Notes under the pieces: model-generated | Told to the model about the DNA's origin: nothing | The model's database searches: none | Seen by the model: only the letters and a program-made list of their open reading frames with translations | Position numbers and translations under genes: made by a program | Part shown: positions 33,670-44,160 of the stretch, one piece after another | Layout: each line of letters starts with the position of its first letter | How positions within the stretch are numbered: the first letter of the stretch is position 1 | Assembly: GCA_028554755.1 (NCBI GenBank) | Contig: JAPTOF010000006.1 | Coordinates: 7,062,501 to 7,126,500, forward strand | Length of the DNA: 64,000 bases | Direction of reading: 5' to 3' | Source of the DNA: Cordia subcordata | Lineage: Eukaryota; Streptophyta; Magnoliopsida; Boraginales; Cordiaceae

Positions 33670-34276
33670 GATTTTTTTTTTTACCCTCATTTTAAATTTT
33701 TATGGCAAAAATATTCTACTTTTTAAATTCGTTTAAAAAATGCCCTTTTCGGTAGCAGGTGACCTACCGTTCGGTGATTTAGAAATTTAAAAACAAATTA
33801 AAAATAAACGGTTGCATCTTTAATGAAAACGGTAGGTGACCTACCTGAAATGGGCCTGAATTGTTGAGGTTTGAGGCAAACTCTAATTTGCCTCAAGCCA
33901 ACAAGCCGAGGGTAGGGGTGGGGGCTGGAGGCGGGGGGGGGGGGCCTGTAATGCATTAAATGAGTTTGCAGAATTTGTTGGCTGAAAGGCTTGCCTGCAT
34001 TTAATGCATGTTTCTTTGCTTTTTTGGCTTCATTGCAGAATCGTTGGCTCGAATGTGGGCAAATTTGCCTTAGACCATTTTCGGTAGGTCACCTACCGTT
34101 TTGGTAGGTGACTTACCGTTTTTGATAAAGACTCAACCGTTTATTTTTTTAAAATTTTTCAAATTTTGGGATCCCTTAATGGTAGACTTACCGAAAAGGG
34201 AATTTTTTAAACGAATTTAAAAAGTAAGGTATTTTTACTATAAAAATTTAAAATCAGGGTAAAATTTTTTTTTTCC
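33670..34276. mobile_element. non-autonomous Mutator-like element, 607 bp
   Basis: Terminal inverted repeats of ~90 bp: left end contains ACCCTCATTTTAAATTTTTA and AAATTCGTTTAAAAAATGCC; the right end reads the same on the other strand with few changes. It is flanked by identical 9-bp duplications TTATCTAGG (33661-33669 and 34277-34285), the Mutator signature. Subterminal copies of GGTAGGTGACCTACC recur at both sides. The inside has no transposase frame and includes a G14-type run near 33937. Confidence 0.88.
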
Positions 34277-34493
34277 TTATCTAGGAGAAAAATGTATGCA
34301 GTAACAGTTTGTGTTTTATGAAAAATCTGTATATGGTTAAATCGTATACACATTCGAATCTATCAGTGTTTATTGTATGAAGAGTGTTTAATTTCTTTTT
34401 ATCTCGCTTATAAAGGCATAACCTCAGGCAGATACATTCCCTGTTCGAAGACTTGGTTGGCTGAGCTTATTTTCTATGGGAAAACCGCTAATG

Positions 34494-34650
34494 GTCACAA
34501 GGGCTGCGGTGACACTTATAATTTAGCTTCTCGCAGGGAGTAGATGTGACACGTAACTTTGGCTGGGCAAGCTGAATGGTATTTGGATTTGCAGCCATGG
34601 CGTGGATGAACTCTCTCTCTCGCGCTCACGTATATAAGCTAATCCAAACG
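34494..34650 (+). ncRNA. M2d unit with degenerate C box
   Basis: GGGCTGCGGTGACACTT replaces the GGCTGTGATGA start, followed by CTTTGGCTGGGCAAGCTGA and GATTTGCAGCCATGGCGTGG. No D box is evident; it ends in a CTCTCT tract. It is shifted out of its normal position by the nearby Mutator-like insertion. Confidence 0.35.
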
Positions 34651-36092
34651 AGCCCATAAGCCCTTATTATTGGAAGGTATGAATTTCACCCTTGCTATAT
34701 CACTTGTGGTTAAACCTACAATGTGGCCCCACCCTGCAGAAAAAAACCAACAATGCACTCATTCTATTTCGGAACACACTATTTTTCAACTATATTTGAG
34801 GAATTATTCTTTTAAATAATATTTTGGTGAAAAATTCTACATCTTTGCACACACTTTCTCTTTCTCTTTTGTCATGTCAACCACACACCAAAAGATAGTG
34901 TATTTCTTTTAAATATTTTTCCCTTACCAAATTATTTTCCTGCAAACAAATGGAGCCTAAGATGATAGGGGAGCCCTTGATCAGTATAGGTCAGAAAGAA
35001 TAAGAATGAGGCTTCTGAGAGTTCGGGATTTCTAAAAGGGTGGTTGCCCCTCTCTGTTTTAGCCTGTGATTTCTCCATTGCAATGAAAAATCAACAACAG
35101 CCCTTATGTTTATGAGTCTGTCTGTCTGTCTCTCTCTCTCTATCTCTCACTTTATTGTTCTATTTGGGTAAACTTATCTGAAGTGTATGAAGGGCATTAT
35201 TCTCCGATTAGAAATAACTATCATTTGGTCTAGCATAAGCTGAAATGTTCATATGAGTTTATTTGACCAAGATGCCTTTTTAAATGTTTGATAATAAAGA
35301 CTGTTTTAGTGAGGGGATGATGGGAAAGAATTTCTCTAGAAATTTAATTAAACCTCTCCAAAATCTAACTTTTTCCCTTCTAACTACAAACAAGAAACTT
35401 TTTACATAAGACCGTTTGTCAGGCCTTGAGCTTCTTACTTTTTCTTTTTCTCTTCAATGCTGCTATTGATACTTTCATGGTGATATGGGGGGGTGGGGGT
35501 GGGTGGTGATTAATAAACATGAGGCTGTGATGATTTTTCTTGTTTAATCAACATCTTCCTGAGCTATTTCAAATGAGGCAAATAACATGATCCAATCCAC
35601 GTCTTGGCGGTGCAACCTGGATGACATTGCAGGGGTTTGCAGCCATCGCGTGGTTGGCCTCTTTCTTAAAATACAAATAGATTTGACTCTCTCAATGTCC
35701 TTTACAGCTTGTTTGAGTTGCATGTTTTAAAGAAAAGCAAAGGTGAGGAGGGTTTATGGTTTATGGTTTATGGTTTGGGTTTGCTTCGATGCTCAAGGGT
35801 AAGAATAATGAAGGAAAGAAGTGAAAATGAAGGCAGCCTTTTCACTAACCTGCCTGAAATGGAGCAGACCTGACCTGTATATTGGCTGGGCAAACCCAAA
35901 TGTGCCATTTGGGTTTGCAGCCATGTCATGAATATTAAGTTGCATGCAGTGATTAGCGCAAGCATGAGGCAGCAACGAGATTGGAATTTTGTGAAAGGGC
36001 TGTTACCTCTCTTTGCAAAGCCTGTGGTTTCGTCTTCTCTTATGAACCAAAAGCCCTTCTCTTCTTACAGAGTGTATGTGGGTGTATGTATG

Positions 36093-36127
<35 letters not shown>

Positions 36128-36216
36128 ATCTGATCTAGTTCTTGTTGTTAATGATGATCATGGAAGAAAACAGCTAGGGACAAGGTGGAATTAACCCAAA
36201 AAAGTAAAAGAAACAC

Positions 36217-36394
36217 AAGGCTGTGATGATATTTTTATGCTCAAATGGCATCGTGTTTTGAGATCCGACCTGTATCTTGGCGGGGCAGACTTGATTGTTT
36301 GTGTGAGGGGAGCTTTGGCCAAACCTTCGCATGCAATAGATGTGCAGCCATGACGGATCAGACTCTTGCTCGGCAAATATAATATCTGAGCCTC
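36217..36394 (+). ncRNA. box C/D-like M2 unit 7 (long type)
   Basis: AAGGC, box C GTGATGA, box D CTGA (36386-36389), GCCTC. Core GTATCTTGGCGGGGCAGAC. The extended arm reads TTGTTTG/CATGCAA with one mismatch. Paralogue of 42303-42480. Confidence 0.5.
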
Positions 36395-37662
36395 GTTCTT
36401 GCTGCTCGTGTATCTTTTCGTTTTTCTGTTGTTGAGAAACATGGGTTCCATCCTACAATCCTAAACCTAATTGGTGTAGGTGGGTAACGAATATCTCGTG
36501 TGGTGGTTTTTTGACATACGATTAACTTGTAGGACAATTGCATATTCTAACACAATATGCTTGGTTATGTTGCTCCAAAAATGTGTTTTCGGTTAATGAT
36601 GGTGTTCATTTGGTGTTGGATAGAGTATTTGGTGTTGGTTTGGTGCACATTTACTAGCCTATTTTTGTAGGAATCGAGTAGTGTGTATGACGTTGGTAAT
36701 TTATGGTACTTTTGATTTTAAGTTTTTGTTTCAAAACCATGCTGTCACCATTGCATTTCCGATCCGCTCAATTCAAACTCTTTCGTAATCCTCTAATGGT
36801 TTTTAAAACTAATCAAACGTGTCCTAATCGTAACTTATAGACCTCAAGGCAGTCCAATTGTGCCCTAAACCCGATTACCCGTTTGTTTATTATATATAAT
36901 ATCGTATATCTTAATTATCTTATTTTTTTAAATCCTTGTTCTCAATTTTTTTGTTAGGGCTTTAGCCCTTAGCTTCATATTTTCCATTTTTCATGCCTCT
37001 GTGGCTCTGCTCTCTCCTTTAGTCGATCCCATGCATTAGGCAAAACAAAAAGAACACGACCGTGCTTTACATTTCGTTGTATATTTTTATTTTAAAGCCT
37101 AAATTATATATTTTTATCTATATTCTAAATCCATTATTGATTAATAATATAGGTTAGGCTTAAAATTAGTTTTGAGCTTTTTAAAGAAATTTGGAATTTC
37201 TCAACTCCCAATGGTTTTTCCCATCCTCCAATTTCTCTAAATTATATATTCCATATATTGTTGAATTGGAGCAGAAAATAAAATAAAACTTCCTCCCAAA
37301 AATTATTTAAAAGAAATTGTTAATCGGGGATTCCCAAAAGAACACCCCCTACTTCCAAGTTCCATCATTTTGTAGACCTCACCAGTGCGTTCCAAACACT
37401 ATGCTTACAGCATAGCCAAACAGGCTCTTTAAAGTTTCCCCATTTTTTCTTTCAGAAACCATGGAAGAAAAAAGGCTCGAGGACGAGGCAGCAGAGAGAG
37501 AGAGAGAGATGGGATTTTCATGAAGGGTGGTTGCCCCCTCTCTGCATATGCCTGTGATTTCCTAATAACTCCAACCCAACAGCCCTTCTAAACACACACA
37601 CACACACACAAATCCAGACGGGGGAATAATGCAACATGAAAACCAAGAAAAGAATATCCAGA

Positions 37663-37807
37663 GAGGCCGTGATGATGTATTCTTAGCGAGCCAATCGAAT
37701 CGGGTTATGGGATCCGACCCGTATCTTGGCGGGGCAAGCCTGATGGTTGGTTTTCGCAGCCATGGCTGGTCCTGGACTCTTGCCTGATTGTTACCGATCT
37801 GAGCCTC
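37663..37807 (+). ncRNA. box C/D-like M2 unit 8 (short type)
   Basis: One of the best-preserved copies: GAGGC (37663-37667), box C GTGATGA, H1 CGGGT/ACCCG, core TATCTTGGCGGGGCAA, GCAGCCATGGCTGG, box D CTGA (37799-37802), GCCTC (37803-37807). An M1 hairpin with AGAGAG/CTCTCT precedes it at 37485-37595. Confidence 0.6.
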
Positions 37808-38509
37808 AACTTTCTCTTCAATTTTCGCCTTGCCCATAAAATTTCGTGGATATGTGGATGAGGATGCGATTCTTTTTGCTTCGGCTCTGCTTATTTTGCT
37901 GCTTCTTGAAAAAAGCATCCATGACAGGCTTTTTACTATTTGCAGCTTATAAGCCCCAAATAAGCTTAGCCAAACAGGTTCTTTGTTGATATATCTTTCT
38001 GAGCTATTTCAATGAGGCAAATGAGATGATCCGACCCGCATCTTGGCGGGGCGACCCGGATTTTACCAGGTCAGCAGCCATGGCGTGGTTGGGCGCTCTT
38101 TGTCCTGAAACAGCAAACACATTTGAGTCTCTCAATGTCCTTTACACTATGTTTGATTTGCTCCTCTTCTTAAATGTAAGGCAAGGTGGTGAAGGGTTTA
38201 GGGACCAGGGTTTCTGCCGTAGATCCGACCCGTATATTTGATAGGCAACCCGAATGCGGCATTTGGACATGAAAAGTTGGTTGCCTCTCTCTGTTTTAGC
38301 CTGTGATTTCTCTATTTGCATATATGTCTATCTCTGCATGTACACGATTATGTATTTATACAGACACCGATTATGTATTTATACAGACACTGCCTGTTGT
38401 GTGTGTGTTTGTGTGGGCTTGAGCGTCATATCTATCTGTTCTTTTTTCTTGTTTCCGTTTTCTGTATGCTGCTTTCATGGAGATGGTGGCGGCGTTGGTT
38501 AAAATAGAC

Positions 38510-38665
38510 TAGGCTGTGATGATAATTTCATTTTTTTAACATGCCTTTCTGAGCTATCCTTATGAACCAAATGAGATGATCTGACATGTATCTTGGCGGG
38601 GCAACCCTGATGATATCGGGGTGAGCAGCCATGGCATGGTTGGACCCTCTCTGTCTCGAAACAAG
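38510..38665 (+). ncRNA. M2b unit followed by U3 retrocopy 3
   Basis: GGCTGTGATGATAATTTC, then GATGATCTGACATG, core TCTTGGCGGGGCAACCC, H2 arm ACCC/GGGGT, and GCAGCCATGGCATGG. Paralogue of 27108-27260 at an offset of ~11.4 kb. Confidence 0.4.
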
Positions 38666-38694
38666 AAGCAGTAGTGAACCTGTCAATATCCTTT

Positions 38695-38773
38695 TTTATT
38701 TTTTGGGCTAAGTTAGAACTCAAGGATACAGAGATACAAGCCTATAGAACAGATCCTGTTGAAGTAAGGTCGT
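38695..38773 (-). pseudogene. U3 snoRNA 5'-domain retrocopy 3
   Basis: Minus strand starts ACGACCTTACTTCAACAGG at the true U3 5' end and reads GATCTGTTCTATAGGC before an A-rich tail. Target duplications are clearest here: GAACCTGTCAATATCC (from 38676) and GAGCCTGTTAATATC (from 38774). It is the orthologous insertion of copy 1, carried along by block duplication. Confidence 0.88.
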
Positions 38774-39844
38774 GAGCCTGTTAATATCTTTTATGCCATG
38801 TTTGGATTGCATTTTCAAAGGGAAGGAAAGGTGGAGAAGGACACTACAGGCCTAGTGGTCTTGTGGAATATTCTCGCATTTGGTGTGAGAGGTCCAGATG
38901 TCAATTCTCAATGGCTGTAGGTGATGTAAAGGCCCTCCGTGGGGAAAAAAAAAGGGAAAAGTGGGGAAGGGTTCAGGGATTACGGTTTGTCTGAGTTCAC
39001 GAGTGAAGTATACAAAAATCGGACCTGTATCTTGGTTGGCAACCCGAATGGCATTTAGGTTTGCAGCCCAGGCATGAAAATTGGTTACATGCAATAGTTA
39101 GCGCAAGAAGGAGGCGGCAGAGAGATTTGAATTTTGTACAAGGGTGGTTGCCTCTCTTTGCAAAAGCCAGTGATTTCAATTTTTTATAATGAATCAGCAG
39201 CCCTTCTCTGGTTCTCACACCCTGTATGTGTGTGCATCTATCTATCTGTCTATCTATCTATATGCCCGTGCCTATGTGTGTGCATGTATCTCTCTATTCT
39301 TGTTGTTCTTGCTGCTGCTGCTGATGTTGATGATGATGGAGGAAAAGAAATTGGACATTATTAATTAAACCTAAAACTCTGTTAACTTTGGGCAAAAACT
39401 AAATTTTAACTAAATTCTGAGATAAACAAACTAAATACTTTTTTTCCCAAGATAGACTTTAAACAAACTAAATACTTTTTTTTTTTCTTCTCAAGATAGA
39501 CTTTTAATTGTAAAATGTTTGTCACTCCAAAAATGAAAACCAAAGTGGCTCTTATAGACCTCAGTGCAACCTAAACACTACGCTTATAGCAGGGCCAAAC
39601 AGACTCTTTAAAGCTTCCCATTTGTCTTTCAGAAACCATGGAAGAAAAAAGCTCTAGAAAGAGGCAGCAGAGAGAGAGAGAGAGAGAGAGAGAGATGGGA
39701 TTTTCGTGAAGGGTGGTTGCCCCTCTCTGCATATGCCTGTGATTTCTTAACTCCAACCAACAGCCCTTCTAAACACACACAGAAACAGACACAAAACCAA
39801 ACAGGTGAATAATGCAACATGGAAACTAGAAAAGGACATCTATA

Positions 39845-39988
39845 GAGGCTGTGATGATATATTTTGAGAGAGCCAATTAAATCGGGTTATGGGATCTGAC
39901 CCGTATCTTGGCGGGGCAAACCTGATGGTGGGTTTTGCAGCCATGGCTGGTCCTCGACTCTTGCCTGATTATTACAGATCTGAGCCTC
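39845..39988 (+). ncRNA. box C/D-like M2 unit 9 (short type)
   Basis: GAGGC (39845-39849), box C GTGATGA, H1 CGGGT/ACCCG, core TATCTTGGCGGGGCAA, H2 CAAACC/GGTTTTG, box D CTGA (39980-39983), GCCTC (39984-39988). All boxes and stems intact. Confidence 0.6.
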
Positions 39989-40674
39989 AACTTTCTTTCC
40001 AACTTTTTGCTTTTTTTCTTAACCAGTGTGTTTGGAATAAATGAATTCCATAAAATTTTGTGAACATGTAGAGCCTGTTTGGCTTTGCTTATTTTGCGGC
40101 CTATAAACTTCTAGAGAAAAGGAGCCCCCTCACATCCTTGTTACTATTTGCAGCTTACAAGCCTCAAATAAGCTTAGCCAAACAGGCTGGTAGACGAGGA
40201 TGTGATGCTTTTTTTTTAATATATCTTTCTGAGCCATTTCAATGAGGCAAATGAGATGATCTGACCCGCACATTGGCAGGGCAACCGGGATTATAGTAGG
40301 GGTAGCAGCCATGGCGTGGTTGGCCGCTCTTTGTCGTGAAACAACAAAGACATTTGAGTCTCCCAATATCCTTTACACTATGTTTGGTTTTGCTCTTCTT
40401 AAATTAAAGGCATGGTGGTGAAGAGGTTAGGGACTAGCTTCTGCCATAGGTCCAACCCATATATTGGCCAAGCACCCTGAATGCAGCATGTGGACATGAA
40501 AGTTGGTTGCTATCTGTCTATCTGTCTATCTATCTATCTATCTATCTATCTATGTGCCCGTGCTATGTGCGTGTTTGTATCTCTCTTTCGTGTTGTTCTT
40601 TCTTATGATGATGATGATGATGGAAGAAAAGAAGTGGACATAGTGGAATTAACTCGAAAAAAGGAAAACAAGAC

Positions 40675-40850
40675 GGGCTGTGATGATATTCCTGTGCGCA
40701 AAATTGGGCTTTGAGATCTAATCCGTATCTTGGCAGGGCAAACCTGATTATGTGTGTGAGGGGGCTGCTTTTGTCAATCTTTAGCATGCAACAGGTATTG
40801 CAGTCATGACGTGTTAGACTCTTGCTTGACCAATAAAAGATCTGAGCCTC
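40675..40850 (+). ncRNA. box C/D-like M2 unit 10 (long type)
   Basis: GGGC, box C GTGATGA, core TATCTTGGCAGGGCAAACC, extended arm closed by ACCTG-like/CAGGTATTG, box D CTGA (40842-40845), GCCTC. Paralogue of unit 4. Confidence 0.5.
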
Positions 40851-42302
40851 ACTCCTTGCTTATGCATCTTTTATTTCATGAGCAGCTCATGAGCAGATAC
40901 TGACACGTAACTTGGCTGGGCAAGCTGACTGGTATCTATGCAGCCATGTGTGGATGAACTATCTCTCTCTCATGCTCACATAGATAAGCCAATCCAAACG
41001 AGCCCTTAATATCGAACTGAGTGAATAAAATCATTTCCTGCAAACGAATGGAGCCTAAGATGATGGGTGAGCCCTTGATCAGTATGGCTCAGAAAGAAGA
41101 AGAATGAGGCTTCTGAGAGTTTAGGGATTTCTCAAAGGGTGGTTGCCCCTCTCTGTTTTAACCTGTGATTTCTCCATTGTAATGAAAATTCAACAGCCGT
41201 TATGCTTATGAGTCAGTCTGTCTGTATCTCTCTCTGTCCGTCTCTCTCTATTGTTCTATTTGGAAAGACTTATCCGAAATATGAAGGGCGTTCTCTGGTA
41301 GGTGTCATTTGGTCTAGCTTAAGCTGAGATTTTCAGATAACTTCATTTGACCAAGATGCTTTTAGAAGTTTGGTAATAAGACTGTTTTAATGAGGGGGTC
41401 ATGGGAATGCAAATTTCACTGGAAATTTCATTAAACCTCTCCAAAATCTATCCTTTTCCTCATAACTACAAATAAGAAACCTTTTGCATAAGACTGTTTG
41501 TCAGGCCTTAAGTTTCATATCTATCTCTGCTTTTTCCTTTTCTTTTCGTATGCTGCTATTGATGCTTTCATGGTGATTTTTTTCTTTGTTGTGTGTGTGT
41601 GTGTGGGGGGATGGGGGGGGGGGGGTTGCAAACACGAGGCTGTGATGATATTTCTTGTTTAATCAATATCCTTCTGAGCTGTTTTAATGAGGCAAGTAAT
41701 AAGATCCTACCCACGTCTTGGCGGGGCAACTTCGATGACATTGCAGGGGTTTGCAGCCATGAGATGGTTGGCCTCTGTCTTAAAAAACAAACAGATCTGA
41801 GCCTCTCAATGTCCTTTACAGCTTGTTTGACTTGCTTACTTCAAAGAAAAGGAAAGGTGGGAGGATTTATGGATTAGCGGTTGGGTTTGGTTTGACTCGC
41901 AAGGTTAAGTATAATGAACGAAAGGAGTGACAATGAAGGTAAACTTTTTGTTAACCTGAGCAGATCTGACCTTTATATTGGCTAGGTAACCCAAATGTAG
42001 CATTTGGGTTTGCAGCCATATCATGAAAATAAGTTGCATGCAGTGTTTAGCGCAAGAATGAGGCAGCAGAGAGATTGGAATTTTGTGAAAGGGCTGTTGC
42101 CTCTCTTTGCAAAGCCTGTGACTTCGTTTTCTATTATGGACCAAAAGCCCTTCTCTTTCTGACACACTTTGTATGTGTATATGTATGTATGTATATATCT
42201 ATCTGATCTAGTTGTTGTTGTTGTTAATGATGATCATGGAAGAAAACAGTTAGGGATAAGGTGGAATTAGCCCAAAAAAGAAAAAAGAAAAAGGAAAAAC
42301 AA

Positions 42303-42480
42303 GAGGCTGTGATGATATTTTTATGCGCAAATGGGATCGTGTTTTGAGATCCAACCTGTATCTTGGCGGGGCAAACCTAATTGTTTGTGTGAGGGAAGCT
42401 TTTGCCAATCCTTTGCATGCAATAGATATGCAGCCATGGCGGATCGGACTCTTGCTCGGTCAATATAAGATCTGAGCCTC
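42303..42480 (+). ncRNA. box C/D-like M2 unit 11 (long type)
   Basis: GAGGC (42303-42307), box C GTGATGA, core TATCTTGGCGGGGCAAACC, GCAGCCATGGCGG, box D CTGA (42472-42475), GCCTC. Paralogue of unit 7. Confidence 0.55.
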
Positions 42481-43399
42481 ATGCTTGCTGCTTTTGTATC
42501 TTTTTGTTTGTGTTTTGTCAGAAACATGGGTTCCATCCTACAATCTTTAACCTAATTGTTGTAGGTGGGGTAATGAATATCTTGTATGGTGGTCTTTTGA
42601 CATATGATTATCTACTTGTGGGACAATTGCATATTCTAACAGTTTATGTGCATGGTTTTAACATATGATTTATTTGTAGGACAATTGCATATTATTACAG
42701 CGTAATGTTCATGGTTATGTTACTCCAGAAATCTGGACTCAGTTAATGTGCTTTAGTGCATCTGGGTATATCATCTGAATTTCTGGTGATAAAACACTGT
42801 GATATTTCAAGTTTGCCAAGACTGTATTTTGAATTTTCTTGGCCTCTTAACTTTTAATAATCAATTTTAATATGCTGTTTCGGCTTTAGTTGATTTGTTT
42901 ATCTATGTACTTTTTTGTGTTCACTGCTACAAGATGGTGTTACTAAAATTTCAAACCAAAAAGCAGTTGGAAGTTGTAATTCCTGGGATGACTGGGAAAC
43001 TGCACGATTTCTTTTATAGCCCAAAGGTCATTAAAATGGGATAGTTGATTCCTAATTGATTATGGTCTTGTTCTATTGGTCTTTTTCTTTCCTTTTCTTT
43101 AATAACTTCTAATAAAATGCTTTTCTGAGAAGCTCAAATTTCTGGCTTTTAAAAGAAGTTGAAATTGAGTTTTTTTTCCCCCTTTTATTTCTTAATTAAA
43201 CTTTTCTCTAAAATCAAATTGAAATACTTATTGCAAAAAAGATATGCTATTTTTTAGGAGGATAGTGCTTTTCCATTGAAAAAGTCAATCCAAACATGCC
43301 CTGTATGTTCCAGATTGAACTTAAATCCAGATTTGTGCTCAAAATGAAGTTTGAGGCACAATTTTCTCATTTAGCACGTTGGATTTGTGAGAGGAAAAA

Positions 43400-44155
43400 A
43401 TATGATTTGTACGAGTCCCCTGTTGTTTCTCGTTAAATCCCAACAAGGAGAAGTTATACTGATACCCTATATGTCTCAGCTATCAGCAATTCGGCATCTA
43501 CAAGACCTAACCTCTATCCTGATGGATCAATCTGGATGTGTTGTTGCCTTCCTCGCACTCATCTCACAGGTAACTGGAGTTCTGCAGCCATTTGCGGTGT
43601 CATAGTCTATTGCCTAATGATAACACAGAGGGCGTCTGGTTATGCATATTTTGTTACAAAGCAAACTTTATTGTAAGGGCTGTGATGACACTTATTGTTG
43701 AGCTGCTGGGCACGAAGTAGACCCAACTGCTATATTGGCTGGGCAAGCTAAAAGCAATACACTGGTTTACAGCCACGGCATAATTGGACCGTCTATTCTC
43801 TCTCTCTCTCTTTCAAACTCACAGGTCGGATATTGGCTTTCTTACTGGTAATTCGGTTGTTTACATGAAGTGGCTTGAATTTGATTTATTTCAAATCTAC
43901 AGCTCCTAATTCCCAATTTAAGTATTGCTGAAAATATGCGGCCATTATGTTTGTCCTCACAAGGGAAAGGAAACTGGATATGGAGATTTTTTCTGTGAGC
44001 AAATAGGATTTGGTTTTGCGATCGGACGCATCTTGGCAGGGCAACTGTGATTGTATGTGTGAGGGGGGCTTTTGCCCGTCTTTAGGATGTAACAGGTATT
44101 TCAGCCATGGTGCATCAGCCCTCTTGATTGATTCAGAAAGATCTGAGCTTCACTC
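43400..44155 (+). repeat. decayed terminal M2 units
   Basis: Three degenerate copies close the array. At ~43500-43620 only fragments such as TTCTGCAGCCATTTGCGG remain. At 43677-43800 a good GTGATGA start and TATTGGCTGGGCAAGC are present but no D box. At 43978-44152 the core TCTTGGCAGGGCAAC and box D CTGA remain but the C box is lost. Confidence 0.5.
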
Positions 44156-44160
44156 TCTTT

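Larger units (their letters stand above)
21931..44160 (+). repeat. tandem array of structured snoRNA-like modules
   Basis: About 22 kb with no credible protein gene. Two modules recur on the plus strand. M2 carries the core TTGGCGGGGCAA ... GCAGCCATGG; I count about 40 cores from 22258 to 44110, roughly one per 0.5 kb. M1 carries AAGGGTGGTTGCC, CTCTCT, GCCTGTGATTTC and CAACAGCCCTT; about 20 copies. Modules are separated by unstable microsatellites (TATC, TGTC, TG, TA, GATGAT, GA). Larger blocks are duplicated with offsets of about 6.9 kb and 11.4 kb. Hairpin arms vary between copies yet remain complementary. Alternatives are an ordinary complex satellite or an amplified long non-coding RNA gene; conserved structure and box motifs favour an amplified small-RNA locus. 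Confidence 0.8.

Noticed and set aside
21931..44160. CRISPR-like or centromeric satellite array
   Set aside because: This is plant nuclear DNA, repeats are not short direct repeats with unique spacers, the period is irregular, and copies have structured borders unlike head-to-tail satellite monomers.
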